A stretch of 64,000 nt of DNA from Gigantopelta aegis (lineage: Eukaryota; Mollusca; Gastropoda; Neomphalida; Peltospiridae), in contig NC_054712.1 in assembly GCF_016097555.1 (NCBI RefSeq), forward strand, positions 43,062,567 to 43,126,566, read 5' to 3'. The notes beneath the pieces were generated by a model that ran no database searches, was not told the origin of the DNA, and worked only from the letters and a program-made list of their open reading frames with translations. Below, piece after piece: positions 40,162 through 55,100 of this stretch; within the stretch, counting starts at the first letter, position 1; each line of letters begins with the position of its first letter. Position numbers and translations under genes: made by a program.

Positions 40162-43100
40162 CATTGAGCGACTCTTTACTATATACAGACACTGATATTC
40201 TAAATAAGAAATGCCTTTCATCTTTCATATGTAATTTTACTCATTAAAATGTTCTGTCAGTCAGACATGTGTCACAGTTCCAGCAAACTCGGGACATTCC
40301 CTTTAATTTAACCTTTGAATTTTTATGTCAGTATTGATTATCAATATTTTTATATACTTATTTTTGTTTGATTATCAATAGCCAAGACATTTTTCTTTAT
40401 GGGGTTTCATTAAACATTCATTTGAATTTTATTCATTTTGCTCTGTATTAATAAAAAAAATATAGCAATTAATTATCAGAGTTTGGCTTATTAGCAATGT
40501 TATGTTTTTGTTGCAGGTATTTCATCCATCTGTGGGACATGAGTAAAGAGGGAGAAACGGTTGATTTTTAAAATTATGATTGACACCAATGTAATGTTTA
40601 TGATTGACACCAATATAATGTTTATGATTGATACCAATGTAATGTTTTTGTTGCAGGTATTTCATCCACCTGTGGGACATGAGTAAGGAGGGCGTGTGGG
40701 AGAACCGGTCTATATATGTCTACTACACGGAGCTCGTGTTTGAACTAGCCGCTCTCGCCATCGACTTCTGTCACCACCTGCACATGCTGGTTCGTAATAA
40801 CACATTGTCCACTTCTTACTGTGTTCTGTCACCACCTACACATGTTGGTTTGTAATAACACATTGTCCACTTCTTACTGTGTTCTGTGTTTCTGTCACCA
40901 CCTACACATGCTGGTTCGTAATAACACATTGTCCACTTCTTACTGTGTTCTGTATTTCTGTCGCCACCTACACATGCTGGTTCGTAATAACACATTGTCC
41001 ACTTCTTACTGTGTTCTGTATTTCTGTCGCCACCTACACATGCTGGTTCGTAATAACACATTGTCCACTTCTTACTGTGTTCTGTGTTTCTCTCACCACC
41101 TACACATGTTGGTTTGTAATAACACATTGTCCACTTCTGGCTGTGTTCTGTGTTTCTCTCACCACCTACACATGCTGGTTCGTAATAACACATTGTCCAC
41201 TTCTTACTGTGTTCTGTGTTTCTGTCACCACCTACACATGCTGGTTCGTAATAACACATTGTCCACTTCTTACTGTGTTCTGTATTTCTGTTGCCACCTA
41301 CACATGCTGGTTCGTAATAACACATTGTCCACTTCTTACTGTGTTCTGTCACCACCTACACATGCTGGTTTGTAATAACACATTGTCCACTTCTTACTGT
41401 GTTCTGTCACCACCTACACATGCTGGTTCGTAATAACACATTGTCCACTTCTTACTGTGTTCTGTCACCACCTACACATGCTGGTTTGTAATAACACATT
41501 GTCCACTTCTTACAGTGTTCTGTGTTTCTGTCACCACCTACACATGCTGGTTTGTAATAACACATTGTCCACTTCTTACTGTGTTCTGTCACCACCTACA
41601 CATGCTGGTTTGTAATAACACATTGTCCACTTCTTACTGTGTTCTGTCACCACCTACACATGCTGGTTCGTAATAACACATTGTCCACTTCTTACAGTGT
41701 TCTGTGTTTCTGTCGCCACCTACACATGCTGGTTTGTAATAACACATTGTCCACTTCTTACTGTGTTCTGTGTTTCTGTCACCACCTACACATGCTGGTT
41801 CGTAATAACACATTGTCCACTTCTTACTGTGTTCTGTCACCACCTACACATGCTGGTTTGTAATAACACACTGTCCACTTCTTACAGTGTTCTGTGTTTC
41901 TGTCACCACCTACACATGCTGGTTTGTAATAACACATTGTCCACTTCTTACTGTGTTCTGTCACCACCTACACATGCTGGTTCGTAATAACACATTGTCC
42001 ACTTCTTACTGTGTTCTGTCACCACCTACACATGCTGGTTTGTAATAACACATTGTCCACTTCTTACAGTGTTCTGTGTTTCTGTCACCACCTACACATG
42101 CTGGTTTGTAATAACACATTGTCCACTTCTTACTGTGTTCTGTCACCACCTGCACATGCTGGTTCGTAATAACACATTGTCCACTTCTTACTGTGTTCTG
42201 TCACCACCTACACATGCTGGTTTGTAATAACACATTGTCCACTTCTTACTGTGTTCTGTTACCACCTACACATGCTGGTTTGTTAAATTATGCTGTTAAG
42301 AATTTCTTTTCCTGTTAACAGTTCTTTGTAATGACGGTTTGTGAAAAAAAATATGGTTATTATTTTAGAAAAAATTAAGAGTGGTTATTATTATTATTTT
42401 AGAAAATAAATAAACTGTTGAGATTCCAGTGTTTACTGGCGATGGCAAGTTTAGTTCAAGATAACCGCTAAGCTGGTTTTCTCGCCTGTTGACAATCATC
42501 ACGGTTACTTGTTGTTTTCTAAGCCCAGTCTAGGCCTGAGAAATGAAAGTGTCCTGCTTTGTATTATAAAGTCAAAACAAAGAATACTATGAGCAATAAC
42601 TGTAGGAAATTATGTCAGATAGAAAATATTAAATCTAATTATACCAATTTCAGACAAATACTGTGATTCTTTTTTATTTTCCAGTGTTAGGGAAATAATT
42701 ATCCCAGTTTATGGTTGGGCCTTTTAAAAAAAGTGGTTTTAGGAACCTGACCCTCTCTAGAAATTAGAGAATTTTTTTTTTTTTTGTAGATTTAAAAAAA
42801 ATTAATGTATATGTTAAAAGATTACGTGACATTTTATCAACTTACCCTAATTGATTTTAGTTGGCTTATTTTGTACACCTTGTATAAATGGGGTTTTTTT
42901 GGGTTTTTTCTGACAGCTGTGGGGTAACATCTTCCTGAGCATGGCAAGTCTCGTGATCTGTATGCAGCTGCGTTACCTGTTTTATGAGTTCCAGCGGCGT
43001 GTCAAGCGGCACAAGAATTACCTGCGAGTCGTCAAGAATGTCGAAGCCAAGTAAGTGTGTTTTGATAGGTTGTCACAATTTTAGAATCATGAAGCGTCAT

Positions 43101-46100
43101 GATAGTATCCCATCTTAACCAATTGCGTACACCAGAGGCCTAATTCACTAAACTCTCGCAACTTTGCGATCTCGCAGTGCAATGCTAAAAGACTTGCAAA
43201 GAGGATGCTTTGTTGTCTAGCAAAACCTAAGAGACCTTTGTGAATTAGGCCCCTGGCATATCAAAAGACAGTAAAAGAGTAGCTTGTGCAGCAGATGTAG
43301 GTTTCTTCTACTCAGAACATTGCATACTAAGCATCGCTATTAGCTGATGATTAATTAATTGATGTGCTCCAGTGGTGTTGTTAAATAAAACAAACCAGTC
43401 GTCACAGTTATCATTAAACAGCCTGGAATGGGAAGGAAGAAAATGTTTTATTTAACGATGCACTCAACACATTTTATTTACGGTTATATGGCGTCAGACT
43501 TATGGTTGAGGACCATACAGATATAGAGAGGAAACCTGCTGTCGCCACTTCATAGACTACTCTTTTCGATGAGCAGCAAGGAATCTTTTATATGCACCAT
43601 CCCACAGACAGGATAGTACATATCATGGCCTTTGTTACACCAGTTGTGGAGCACTGGCTGGAACGAGAAATAGCCTGATGAGGCCACTGAAGGGGATCGA
43701 TCCTAAACTGACTGCGCATCGAGCGAGTACTTTACCACTGGGCTACGTACCACACCCAAAACACACACACACACACACACCCAGGATGGGATGTCGCTCA
43801 GCGGGTCACAGTATCCACCCAGGAGCAGTCATGGTTGACACCCGATAGCTGATGTATTTTTCATGCTGAGGTGTCATAAACATTCATTCCATCCAGGAGC
43901 AGAGGAAAGCATCTTAGAGGAGAAACTTAGAGGCTCCAGTATGTCTGTCCTGTCTATGGCACTGGAATTGCCCATGTCTCGGTATCTATGTGTTAAAATA
44001 AGCATGTGAAGCCATGCTGAGTTTCTCTCTCAGTATGGGGCAGGACATAGTCCAGTGGTTAAGTGCTCGCTTGATGCACGGTTGTTTTAGGATCGATCCC
44101 CTTCAGTGGGCCCATTGGTCTATTTCTCGACCAAGCCAGTGCACTACGACTGGCCGTGGTATGTGCTACCCTGTCCATGGGATGGTGCATATAAAAGATC
44201 CTTTGCTGCTAATGGAAAAATTTTGTGGGTTTCCTCTCTAAGACTATATATCAAAATTACCAAATGTTTGACATCCAATAGCCCATGATTAATGAATCAA
44301 TGTGCTCTAGTGGTGTCGTTGAACAAAGCAAACCTCTCTCACTATAGATCTACACCAGTGTTTAATAACCATGTGTGGTCAGAGTTTACAATGTGCTGAA
44401 CTTGTGGTAAACATCCCTTCCGTTTCCTTGGTGAGAAGTCAGATGAAGTATCAATGAAAACAGAAAATCGAATTGATTTTCTTCTTCCTTGTGATACATG
44501 GATATAGTCTGACAGTTGGCCATTCTCTCTTAATGAAAACTGATTCAGTGTTTACATCTAGTCCACATCAGTGTTTTCTACGAGTTGCTGTTTAATGATA
44601 ACCCCCAGCATCATTAGCGTTAGATGTCCAGTGTTTCTGCCAGAAGGTAAAACGGGTATGGCACCATACCCAAATGTTTTTGCAATTATTTTTTTTAAAA
44701 TTAACCATGTGACAAAATTAATTACTCTTATCATTACTGTATGATTTTCATAACCCTAACCCTAAACGTAACCCATTTTCTTTCTGGAGGAGGCCCCCCA
44801 TACCCCCTGTTTGCATTCAATTCCGTAGCACCATACCCAAAAATTGCTTTCTGGCAGAAACACTGATGTCGAACAAAGGTAAGTATATGCAATAATAAAT
44901 GACATGTGCATTTAAAATTTCAATGGTCAAGTCTTGTTGGTTTTTTTCAAGGTTTCCAATGGCCATGCAGGAGGATATTGAGAAGAATGCCGATGACTGC
45001 GCCATCTGTTGGGAGAGAATGGAATCCGCTCGCAAACTGCCGTGTAGTCATCTGTTCCACAAGTAAGGCTTGTTTATGTCTTGTCAAAGTAGATATTATA
45101 ATAGTAGTAATATTTTGTTGGTATGTTCATCAACCTTTAGACTAATTTTTTACAAAAACCACGTTGAGTCGGTATAAGTTAATAATTATTACTTAAATGT
45201 TTTATAAATACATAAAATAAAGTTCATATTTGAATCAAAGTATTATTTTCATGTATTTTTCTAATTTTTATGTTATTTTAGATTAGTTATTGTTGATTAA
45301 AATTAGGCCATTTGTGGCCAGCTGTCCAGTATTTATGTCCATTATTCCCAATAACAGTGGCTTTCTGACCAGAACAATTCATATCCCAATATATGGTGAT
45401 TTTCGTTGTTGGTAAAAACGATCAAATTTATTATCAAATTAGCTGTCACAATTAGCTATCGATCCCTGAAAATGACCACAATGTGCCATTATTGTTGTCA
45501 AGCAAAAATACTTGCCGAAAACCACTTTTTCAACTCAAAATTTCAAGACATTTTACAATGAAAAATCTAATTTTAAAGACACAGGAAGCTGAGTGGTCTT
45601 TTGTTTCCTGTTAATAAATCGTTTCCAGTGAGTGTCGTGTGCAAAACGGCGGGAAATATGAATTGGGGGAATGCACTGTATACAGTGTACAGTATGTCGA
45701 CTGACACGACGTCGGGCCTGTAGTAGTCAGAACGTTAAACTGGCACAAATTGCCACCTGAGATTGCCTTTTTGTTCTCTCAAATCATGTAATATAGCAAA
45801 CCTGACCTGTATTAAGCAGCCACTTGTCTTATAAGAACATATTTTGGAGCTTGAAACCATTTCCACTGTACCTGTCCAGTTTAGGGAAAAAGTACCGGTA
45901 CTTTAAAAAGTGAAATAAAATATTGTTAAACTGTTGCGGAAATCCATCATTGTTAGAAGAAAGGTTGACATGAACCCCCTATTTTAACAAGCGTTTCAGG
46001 ATTGTTTGCCCAATTGTCAGAGCTGTTAATATAAGAGAAGTTCAGTTACTGACAGTTTTATGAATGTACAAAGCAACCCACTTCCTTTCTGCTTAAAGCG

Positions 46101-49100
46101 TGCATAAGAAATCTTGATGTAGAAGTGTGTTCACTTGATAAAATGTTGATAATTGTGAATAATTTACATATTATATAATCTTTATTTTTAATGTAAATAA
46201 TCATATTCATATCCTTACCTTTGTTAATAGTCGATGTGTGTTTTTGTGCCGGGGTGTTATTAAACATTCATTCATTTATTCATTTATTCATTCATTCATT
46301 CATTCAGTTAAATATTTATCTTTAATATCGGTTTGTTTTGTGTGTAGCTCGTGTCTGAGATCGTGGTTGGAACAGGATACGTCCTGTCCCACGTGTCGGA
46401 TGTCACTGAGTGACGAGCCGAGCAGGGCAGACCCCGCCACACCGGACGGTGGGGACAACATACCGCCACCCCCCGCCCCACCCAACCAGGAAACTGTCAA
46501 CCATTTCTTTCACTTCGACGGTGAGATATTCAGATCTATACCTAGACTAAATCATAGCAAGACCACGACTGGTATATCAAAGGAAGTGGTATGTGCTGTC
46601 CTGTCTGTGGGAAAGTGCATGTAAAAGATCCCTTGCTACTAGTAGAAAAATTGAGCAGGTTTCCTCTTTAAGACTGTCAACATTACCAAAGGTTTGACAT
46701 CCAATATTTGATGATTAATAAATCAATGTGCTCTAGTGGTGGTGTTAAACAACAAACTTTAATTTTTTTCAATGCAAGATTACATTATATCTCGGAGCTG
46801 TGGGCCGCGAGCAGTTACACGTCAAGAGTGGGTTATTAAAATAATAATATTCATGTACTTAAACAACCTCCATAGTTTGTCCTGGATGTAAGAGCCAGCA
46901 TAAGTCGACACCTGCTCCCATGACAGGCGTGCACTACAACCACTTGCTCTGAATGTGCACGTTAAGCCCTTTGACCTGACCTGACCTGACCTGACCCCTG
47001 TCAGCTCCAAATGTTGGTCCAACTGAGCTAATTTGGAAATTGCTGCTAGCTACTCAAAGTAGAAGCATTTATTACAAACATTACCGCAGTATTGTTGAAT
47101 TATTATAATACTTTTTCAATTTATGTTTCAGTTATTCGACACTGATGATCAGTTTATCTTTAAACAAAATTGATACGTTCCTATTCTGTCTGTGGAAGCA
47201 GAAGGTTATTTGTAAATTTAAAAAATTCCTAATTACTATGTATTAAACACCTAATATACCTGTAGCTGCTCATTAAACAATGTGCCAGTGTTTAGTTAAA
47301 TCAGGATTCCTTAACATTTCCAGTTTCATGATTTATTTTATAAAATTTCCAATTTATCTAAATTAATTTTTTTAATGTTTTATTCAAGATTGTTTAAACA
47401 ATTGTTAGTCAAAGTCAGGGCTTGTAGATTATGATAGCCCCACTCCTATGGCTAGTGATATTCATTGTGGGGCTAGTAAATAACTATTATTGGCATGTCT
47501 GACGGCTAGTGAAAACAAAAGTTGCAGTTAAGTCCATTTTGTAAATATGAATATCCTGCCTCTACCCCACCCCTTCAGTGTTGGTGTTTTAAGCTCTATC
47601 TCCCCCTTTAGGTGACATATTTGATTATTGCTATTATTTAGTAAATTTGTATTAACTTAAAGTAAAGTAGGGCTAGTAAATTTTTAGTCGTGGCTAGTAA
47701 ATTTTAAAAATCACTGATCCCATGGCTAGTGGATTTTATAAAAATTCTACAAGCCCTGGTCAAAGTTTTGTGCTGTTGCAATAAGCCATGTTTTAAAGAG
47801 GTGTTTAGGCAGCTTGACAATTGTGCCGTTGTTACTACAGGTTCCAGATACGTCAGTTGGTTGCCGAGTTTCTCCGTCGAGGTGACACACACAAACCTGT
47901 TACCAGGGCAACAGACACACATCCAGACATCTCAGCTCGATAACATGGTGAGCATTCTACCAACAACCGACGCCATATAACCGTAAATGAAATGTGTTGG
48001 GTGCGTCGTTAAATAAAACATTTCATTCCTTTGTTTCTACCAACAAAGTGTCAATTAATCTTTCTCATCTTTAGTCTAACAATACTTTTGTTTGCTGCAT
48101 AAAGTATACTCACACAATCGACAGTATGGTAAGAAAATGTTAGCGTGGCTGTTTCACCACTGTTCACGTAAACAAACATGCAGTGATATTATGTTTTTTA
48201 CAAGCCAACAAGACCTACCGGTAGTTAAAATGCTTGACATCAAAATAATTTGTACTAATCGTGATGTCATATTACCGATGGACGTGACTATAGGTTGGAC
48301 TATACCAATTAAAATCCCATAGGCAACCATGTTAACGTTTGTGTTTAAAAACACTATATGCAATATATCAACCAAACTATGACCCATAAATATCAGTACT
48401 ACAACCCCTACCTCAAAGTATTAACTGCAGAAAATGATACCTTTCGTGGCTCATTTTCGGTATAACCAGATGTTTTTACAACACCCCTAGGTTCGCATAA
48501 AATTTGAGTACTTTTTTCACATGTACCCCATACATGATCCAAGCACAAGGCTATTTGACACAGTGGTACTAGATGAATTAAAATTGTATACATTTTTAGC
48601 CCAGATGAAACTTTTTCTTTTACAACCAAGACACTCATAGGACTTGTGGTGTTAACTACTCTAGCAAGCGTTCTGTGCACCTCGAACTTCGACCCAGCCG
48701 GAAATTAATTGGTTTAGTGCTACCTATAGTACTGTGATTTACAAAAAAAATCAAATTAAAATGTTATTTTAGACGTGTTGTAGGATAAATAGAATTAACT
48801 ACTTGTGTTTTTTAACATGGAAAATATCAAACTTATCAGAGCCTCGACAAATACCAATTAACAGACTCAGTTGATATTTTCCATATTACAAAATACTTGT
48901 GACTAATCCTCTATTTACAGATTTTAAAATCTACTACAGTTTGAGTTTATAATGAACAGAATATCTGAATTTTTTTAGTTTATAGTCAAAATGACCATAT
49001 GTTTGACATCCAATAGCCGATGATTAATAAATCAAGGTGCTCTAGTGGTGTCGTTAAACAAAACAAACTTTATTTATTATTTGGTTACTTCAATAGTATC

Positions 49101-52100
49101 TGTATTGTGTTCGGTATTTATGTTTTCTTGTTTTCGATTCAGGCGCGCCAGGTTCAGCAGGTATTTCCCAGTATGCCGCTGACCACAATCCTCGATGACC
49201 TCCGAGTGACTAGGTCGGTTGATCTCACCATCGACAGCATACTTGACGGGCGGCTACTCGCACCACCGGTGAGGACAGTTAATTATTTTAACATCATTAA
49301 ATACACATTATAGGCAATAATTTTATATACATGTAGAAATAAAAATAAATTTACATACTAGCAGCTAAATAGCTATAGCTCAGAATGTGCTGATGTTTCG
49401 TTAAACAAATGTTCCTTTTCTTTTCCCATCAGTATAAAATATCTCTCGACCGATTCTTTGTGCAAATAATGTATAGCATAACATGGAAAAATAGTAGGAG
49501 GATTTTTAAATAGTGTTGACAGCAACTGCTTAAAGGGACATTCCTGAGTTTGCTGCAATTTTTAAGATGTTATTGACTAACAGAGACTTTGTAACGACTG
49601 TAATTACATATCAAGTATATTTTTCTGCATAAAATATTAGTGGCTGCATATTAAACATGTTTCTGATCGTTCTAATATTTGTACTAGGTTAAGTTTCATT
49701 TTATTTCCTAAACAATAGTTTTTTCGTATATACAAAATTATTTGAAGATAAAATTCAGTTTGGGCTTCTTACAAATATTAAGACGACCAGAAACATTGAA
49801 TATACAGACTGCTATTCTAAACAAGAAAATATATGTAATATGTAAGTTCAATTGTAGAAATATTTTATTAGTCGGAAACATCTTACAATGCAGCAAACTC
49901 AGGAATGTCCCTTTAAGGATTGTCTGTTATTTCTTTTACGTTCATCAGGGTATGCACCAAAAAAGCCATCCACAAACTGTGAATCAGTGAAGCCGTTCTC
50001 ACATAAGTTTGCAGATGATTTCTTTTGTTCATACCCAGATGATCATAAAAGAAATAACAGACAATAATTATAATTAAATTTAATCATACTTGCTAATAGT
50101 AATACTAAAAGTTCATACTTTATTTTGAATTATTTTTTATTCCTGAACAATAATGCTCAATTAGACAACTTACCCATATAAAATGACATCATCAGGTATG
50201 ACGTTCCCTGATGACATAATTTTTTCGTTCATCGAGAATTGAACAAACTCCCGTTGCTATGTCTGGACCAATGGGATGATGATATATGGTAATGAATGAA
50301 TGTAATGGAAATTTAATTATAATCTTTTTATATTGGAATTATGTAAGTGTTTCTGTGCCAAGCAAAGTTAAACTGTCAAAATGTATTTTCACAAAGTACA
50401 CCGAGTGTGATCTGTAATGCTGGAAAATGATCATTGTTTAATTTGGTGTAGGGTTTCAGCTGGATGAACATCCTTTCAGTTGTTATTAGTCCTCTACCGG
50501 TCCCACTGGAGGGGACTATAGCCTGCAGGCTTTCAAGCGGGACCTACATTTCCCTACTTTTTTCTTAGGCTCCTAAAAACCGGCCTCGGTGGCATCGTGG
50601 CAGGCCATCGGTCTACAGGCTGGTAGGTACTGGGTTCGGATCCCAGTCGAGGCATGGGATTTTTAATCCAGATACCGACTCCAAACCCTGAGTGAGTGCT
50701 CCGCAAGGCTCAGTGGGTAGGTGTAAACCACTTGCACCGACCAGTGATCCATAACTGGTTTAACAAAGGCCATGGTTTGTGCTATCCTGCCTGTGGGAAG
50801 CGCAAATAAAAGATCCCTTGCTGCCTGTCGTAAAAAGAGTAGCCTATGTGGCGACAGCGGGTTTCCTCTAAAAACAGTGTCAGAATGACCATATGTTTGA
50901 CGTCCAATAGCCGTTGTTAAATAAAATAAACTTTACTTTACTTTTTTTCTTGAAAAATCCCTACTATCCCTGCTTTTTCGTGAAAACATTTTGAGAAATA
51001 ACAGAAAAGTTTTACTTAAATGCATTGATTGAAGTAATCTAAATGTTGATTTTTAATAAGAAGCCGTTTCTAGTATTTGCAAAAAATTTATGAAATTTTA
51101 TTTCATTTACTGCCACTGTGTCAAGTAGCCTTGTGCTTGAAACAAGTACAGGGTATTGGGGTACCTGTAAAAAAAACACCTCAAATATTTTGCGAAACAA
51201 GGGTAGTCACAGACGCTACCTGTTATCTCAGAAATGAGCAGCTTGACCCCTGTTTTTTTCTGATTCACTTTAAGGGTGAGGGGTGATAGTATTTATATCC
51301 GTGGCATTTATGTCGATTGATGCGCTTCAGGTAGGAGTTTTAGCCACATATATTACTATTGTCATCTATGGGATTTGATTTGGTGGTATGCACCCTATAG
51401 GTTTCGTCTCTGTCCATCTGTCTGACCATCTGTCCCACATAATATAGTTTTTCAGATTTTTTTTTTTTGACAATGCCTTGATATATGGAGCTCAAATTTT
51501 GTATATAGGTTTATCATGTATTGTTACAGATCACATTTGACTTTCATGGTGATTTACTGATATTTTGTTTACAGAGTTATGACCCCTGAACTTATAGGCA
51601 ATACAAAAATGTGTTGGTCCCGCTGAATGCTTGTCTTTATTTGGGTGTCACGTCCTGCATATTTCCTTGTTTTGTTGTCCAGGCAACCATGAACCGGCCA
51701 GTGGCTAGAGATGAAGAGTTTGATAGCAGTGGAGCAGCACACAGTTTACAAGTCCAGGTCTGTACACAGCTTGTGTGGGGAACAGTGGAACTGACACACC
51801 TAAACACTAGCCTAGGTCTGTACACAGCTTGTGTAGGGAACAGTGGAACTGACACACCTAAACACTAGCCTAGGTCTTGTGTAGGGAACAGTGGAACTGA
51901 CACACCTAAACACTAGCCTAGGTCTGTACACAGCTTGTGTAGGGAACAGTGGAACTGACACACCTAAACACTAGCCTAGGTCTTGTGTAGGGAACAGTGG
52001 AACTGACACACCTAAACACTAGCCTAGGTCTGTACACAGCTTGTGTAGGGAACAGTGGAACTGACACACCTAAACACTAGCCTAGGTCTGTACACAGCTT

Positions 52101-55100
52101 GTGTAGGGAACAGTGGAACAGCCTGGACACTGTGTACACTGACACACCTAAACACTAGCCTAGGTCTGTACACAGCTTGTGTAGGGAACAGTGGAACTGA
52201 CACACCTAAACACTAGCCTAGGTCTGTACACAGCTTGTGTAGGGAACAGTGGAACTGACACACCTAAACACTAGCCTTGACGCTTTTAAACTCAAGGAAG
52301 GAAATGTTTTAAATAACGACGCATTCAACACATTTTATTTACAGTTGTATGGCATCGAACATATTGTTATGGACCACAGAGATATTTAGAGAGGAAACCC
52401 ACTGTCGCCCTTCATGTGCAGCTATTTTTCAATTGGCAGCTAGGGATCTTTTATATGCAACATCCAACAGACAGGATAGTACACACCATAGCCTTTGTTA
52501 AACCAGTTGTGGAGCACTGGCTGGAACGAGAAATAGACCAAAGAGCCCACTTTCAATTGATTAACATGGGGGGGGGAAATTATGTAAAAAAATATATATA
52601 CATGTATATAATACCCAAGAAACTGCTGTATATTATATAATTATATGATAAACTAGATAAAACGAAAATAAAAGTATCAAGTTTACATATTATATGGTTG
52701 TCAAAGTAATACTTATATGGTGGTGATGATAATTCCAGGAATCTTGATACATTAATTATTATTACAATATTATTATAACTACTAAAACAGTTATTATTAT
52801 TTATACTGTATTCCATTTATTTTTATTACATAATTCTATTATAGTACTATTATATTTATTATTTTGATGATTACATTGATTATTATTATTGTTATTGTTA
52901 TTATTGTTATATTTATTATTAATTTTTAATAATTATTATCCAGGAGATACATCTGCCAACCACCGTGTCTAGGACAGGAGCTATGGGTCTCCGCAGTCAC
53001 ATGGCTGAAAACACTGACACTGAAATACACCACAGAGACCTAGAGGTAGCGCCCTCTACATCAGGAACCAGTAACATTGTCAGAAATCTGCCGTCGGCGA
53101 GTAGTGCCCAGGCGGAAAGGTAAACTGTTCACATCTGTTACAAGCAGTAATTTGTTTAGATTACATTCTGTGACAAAACATTGTAATGGTTATTGGTCGG
53201 AACAGATTTTAGTGGTAGACAGTGGCGTAGCATTGGTTGCCAGCACCCGGGGCAAGGAAAGTATTAAATTTGAGAAGAAAAAGAAAAGAATAACAATAAA
53301 ATAATAATTTCGGTAATAAGTATTGCACCCCCTAACCAGTGGACTGTTAGCACTCCCCGAGTCCCTTCCACCAGTCGAGAATTTTGCACCCAGGGCAACC
53401 GTCCCGGCGGCCAGCCCACGCTACGCCTCTGGTGTTAAGAGTCTTTGCCTTGAGGTGCAGTTCGTCATAGGATTGATCACTTTGATCAACCCATTTGGGG
53501 TATTCTCATCCCAGCCATAGCCCCATGAAAAAAAAGTTTGTTTTGTTTATTGACACCACCAGAGCACACTGAATATCCATCAATCATCGGCTATTGGATG
53601 TCAAACATATGGTAATTTTGACAGTCATAGAGAGCTACTGAAGTTTTTTGTCAGTTGCTTTTTTGTACACGGTGACTTGTTTCCTTTGATGTTTAGTTTG
53701 CAGACTGATAGATTTTTTTTTTTTTTGTCTTAAAAAAAAGTGTGCATTTGGAAATAGTGGAGATGGATACTGTAAAATATAGTAGGGTGCGGGAAAATAG
53801 AGAGGGGCACAGGAAAATAAAGGAGGGTGACAAAACATGAAAGGAGGTTGGGAAAATGCTATAGTGGGGCAGGGCGCCCTGTTTAAATGGAACGGCGAGA
53901 ACACTGACGATGATGGGCGCTTAGCTGGGAAGTGATTAGAAACTTGATGTTAAACAGACATTCCTCTCTTTTTTTGTGTCAGTGATGATCATCCGTCTCC
54001 GTTTGGTGGGCGTTTCTCAAAGTCTGCTACAGAGCGAATGACCATGTTACAGCAGAGGAAAAACGCAATGCTGGAACATGCCAGAAGGTAAGCTATACCT
54101 CTGTACAAGCCGTAGGTTTTAGGATTTTGTGTCAGTTATTCCAGTTTGGTTTGATGTAAAAAGAAAAGAAAAACTGTTTTGGAAATGAGAAACATTTTTC
54201 TATTTTTAGGTGCTAGTTGTAAAACAACATTAAAAACAAAGCAGCAACATTCATCCATAATGCCTAATGTCATCGGTCACAGAGTCTGAAATTATATTTT
54301 CTCTATTTCGTTTTATTGTATTTACATACAAAATGGATCTCCTACTAGTAGAAACACATTAACAAAAGAATAATAAAATGTACAGTTTAGAAGGATAAAC
54401 TAATCAGGAAAATGTAATTTAATAAGCTAAGAGCAGACGACTCAATTTAAAAGCATAGGGTTGGGCTTGGTCTTCATTCTTCCTGTGGTTGTAACTGTTG
54501 TCTAGAAAACAGTTTTCATTTTGTCTTTATTTTGGATTCTTTCTAAGGGTTTCCACCAGGGGTGGGGAAAAGCCATTTTTTCCCGGTCTGGGACCGATTC
54601 TCGATATCTGAGACCGAAATTATTTTTTAAAAACGCGCGTTTGCCGGTCCCACTTTTGTCATTCTTGTCGGTCCGTAGCACCTGTCCATTTCTATTTTTG
54701 GAACAAATTCCTATCGGTCTAGTGGACCGGCCAGCCCAGACATCGGTATCTCGTGCATGATTTAAAATAATAAATAAATAGTGGTCAATATGGCTGGTGT
54801 TTCAGACATTTGTGATTTTAAAGTCTGCCCAAGTATATCGCCAGTCACTGAAGTCGGACCTACAGTAGTGTCTATCGACTGCCACTAGGCTAGACATTTG
54901 TCAAAGTCGCTGAGCCGGTCAAGAGATTACACAGACATTAACAATAGCACCACTCTTTGTTTAGAGAGCCATCAAGGTATTACAAATTAAAACAAAGGAC
55001 CCAGAATTTGCAACTGGTCACAATCAACACCTGTCAACACCTGTGTACGGAGCTATGTCGGGTCGAGTGTCCTAGTCTGAAGCAAGAGGCTTTTGTGCAA

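Larger units (their letters stand above)
39175..40302. mobile_element. TTAA-flanked MITE, family C, with two nested SINEs
   Basis: TTAA lies at 39171-39174 and 40303-40306. The ends AGGGACTGCCCTGAGTTTGC and CAGCAAACTCGGGACATTCC match the element at 49534. It has grown by insertion of SINEs at 39207-39511 and about 39625-39785 and by a T run near 40132. A third, partial relative lies at about 36660-36830. Confidence 0.87.

Noticed and set aside
40816..41987. Open frames on both strands with 22-residue repeats
   Set aside because: They arise from the 66-bp units of the AMFR exon 6 donor array. All frames are periodic and none joins other exons.
46300..46500. Minus-strand open frame at the RING exon
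   Set aside because: It is the antisense of AMFR exon 9.
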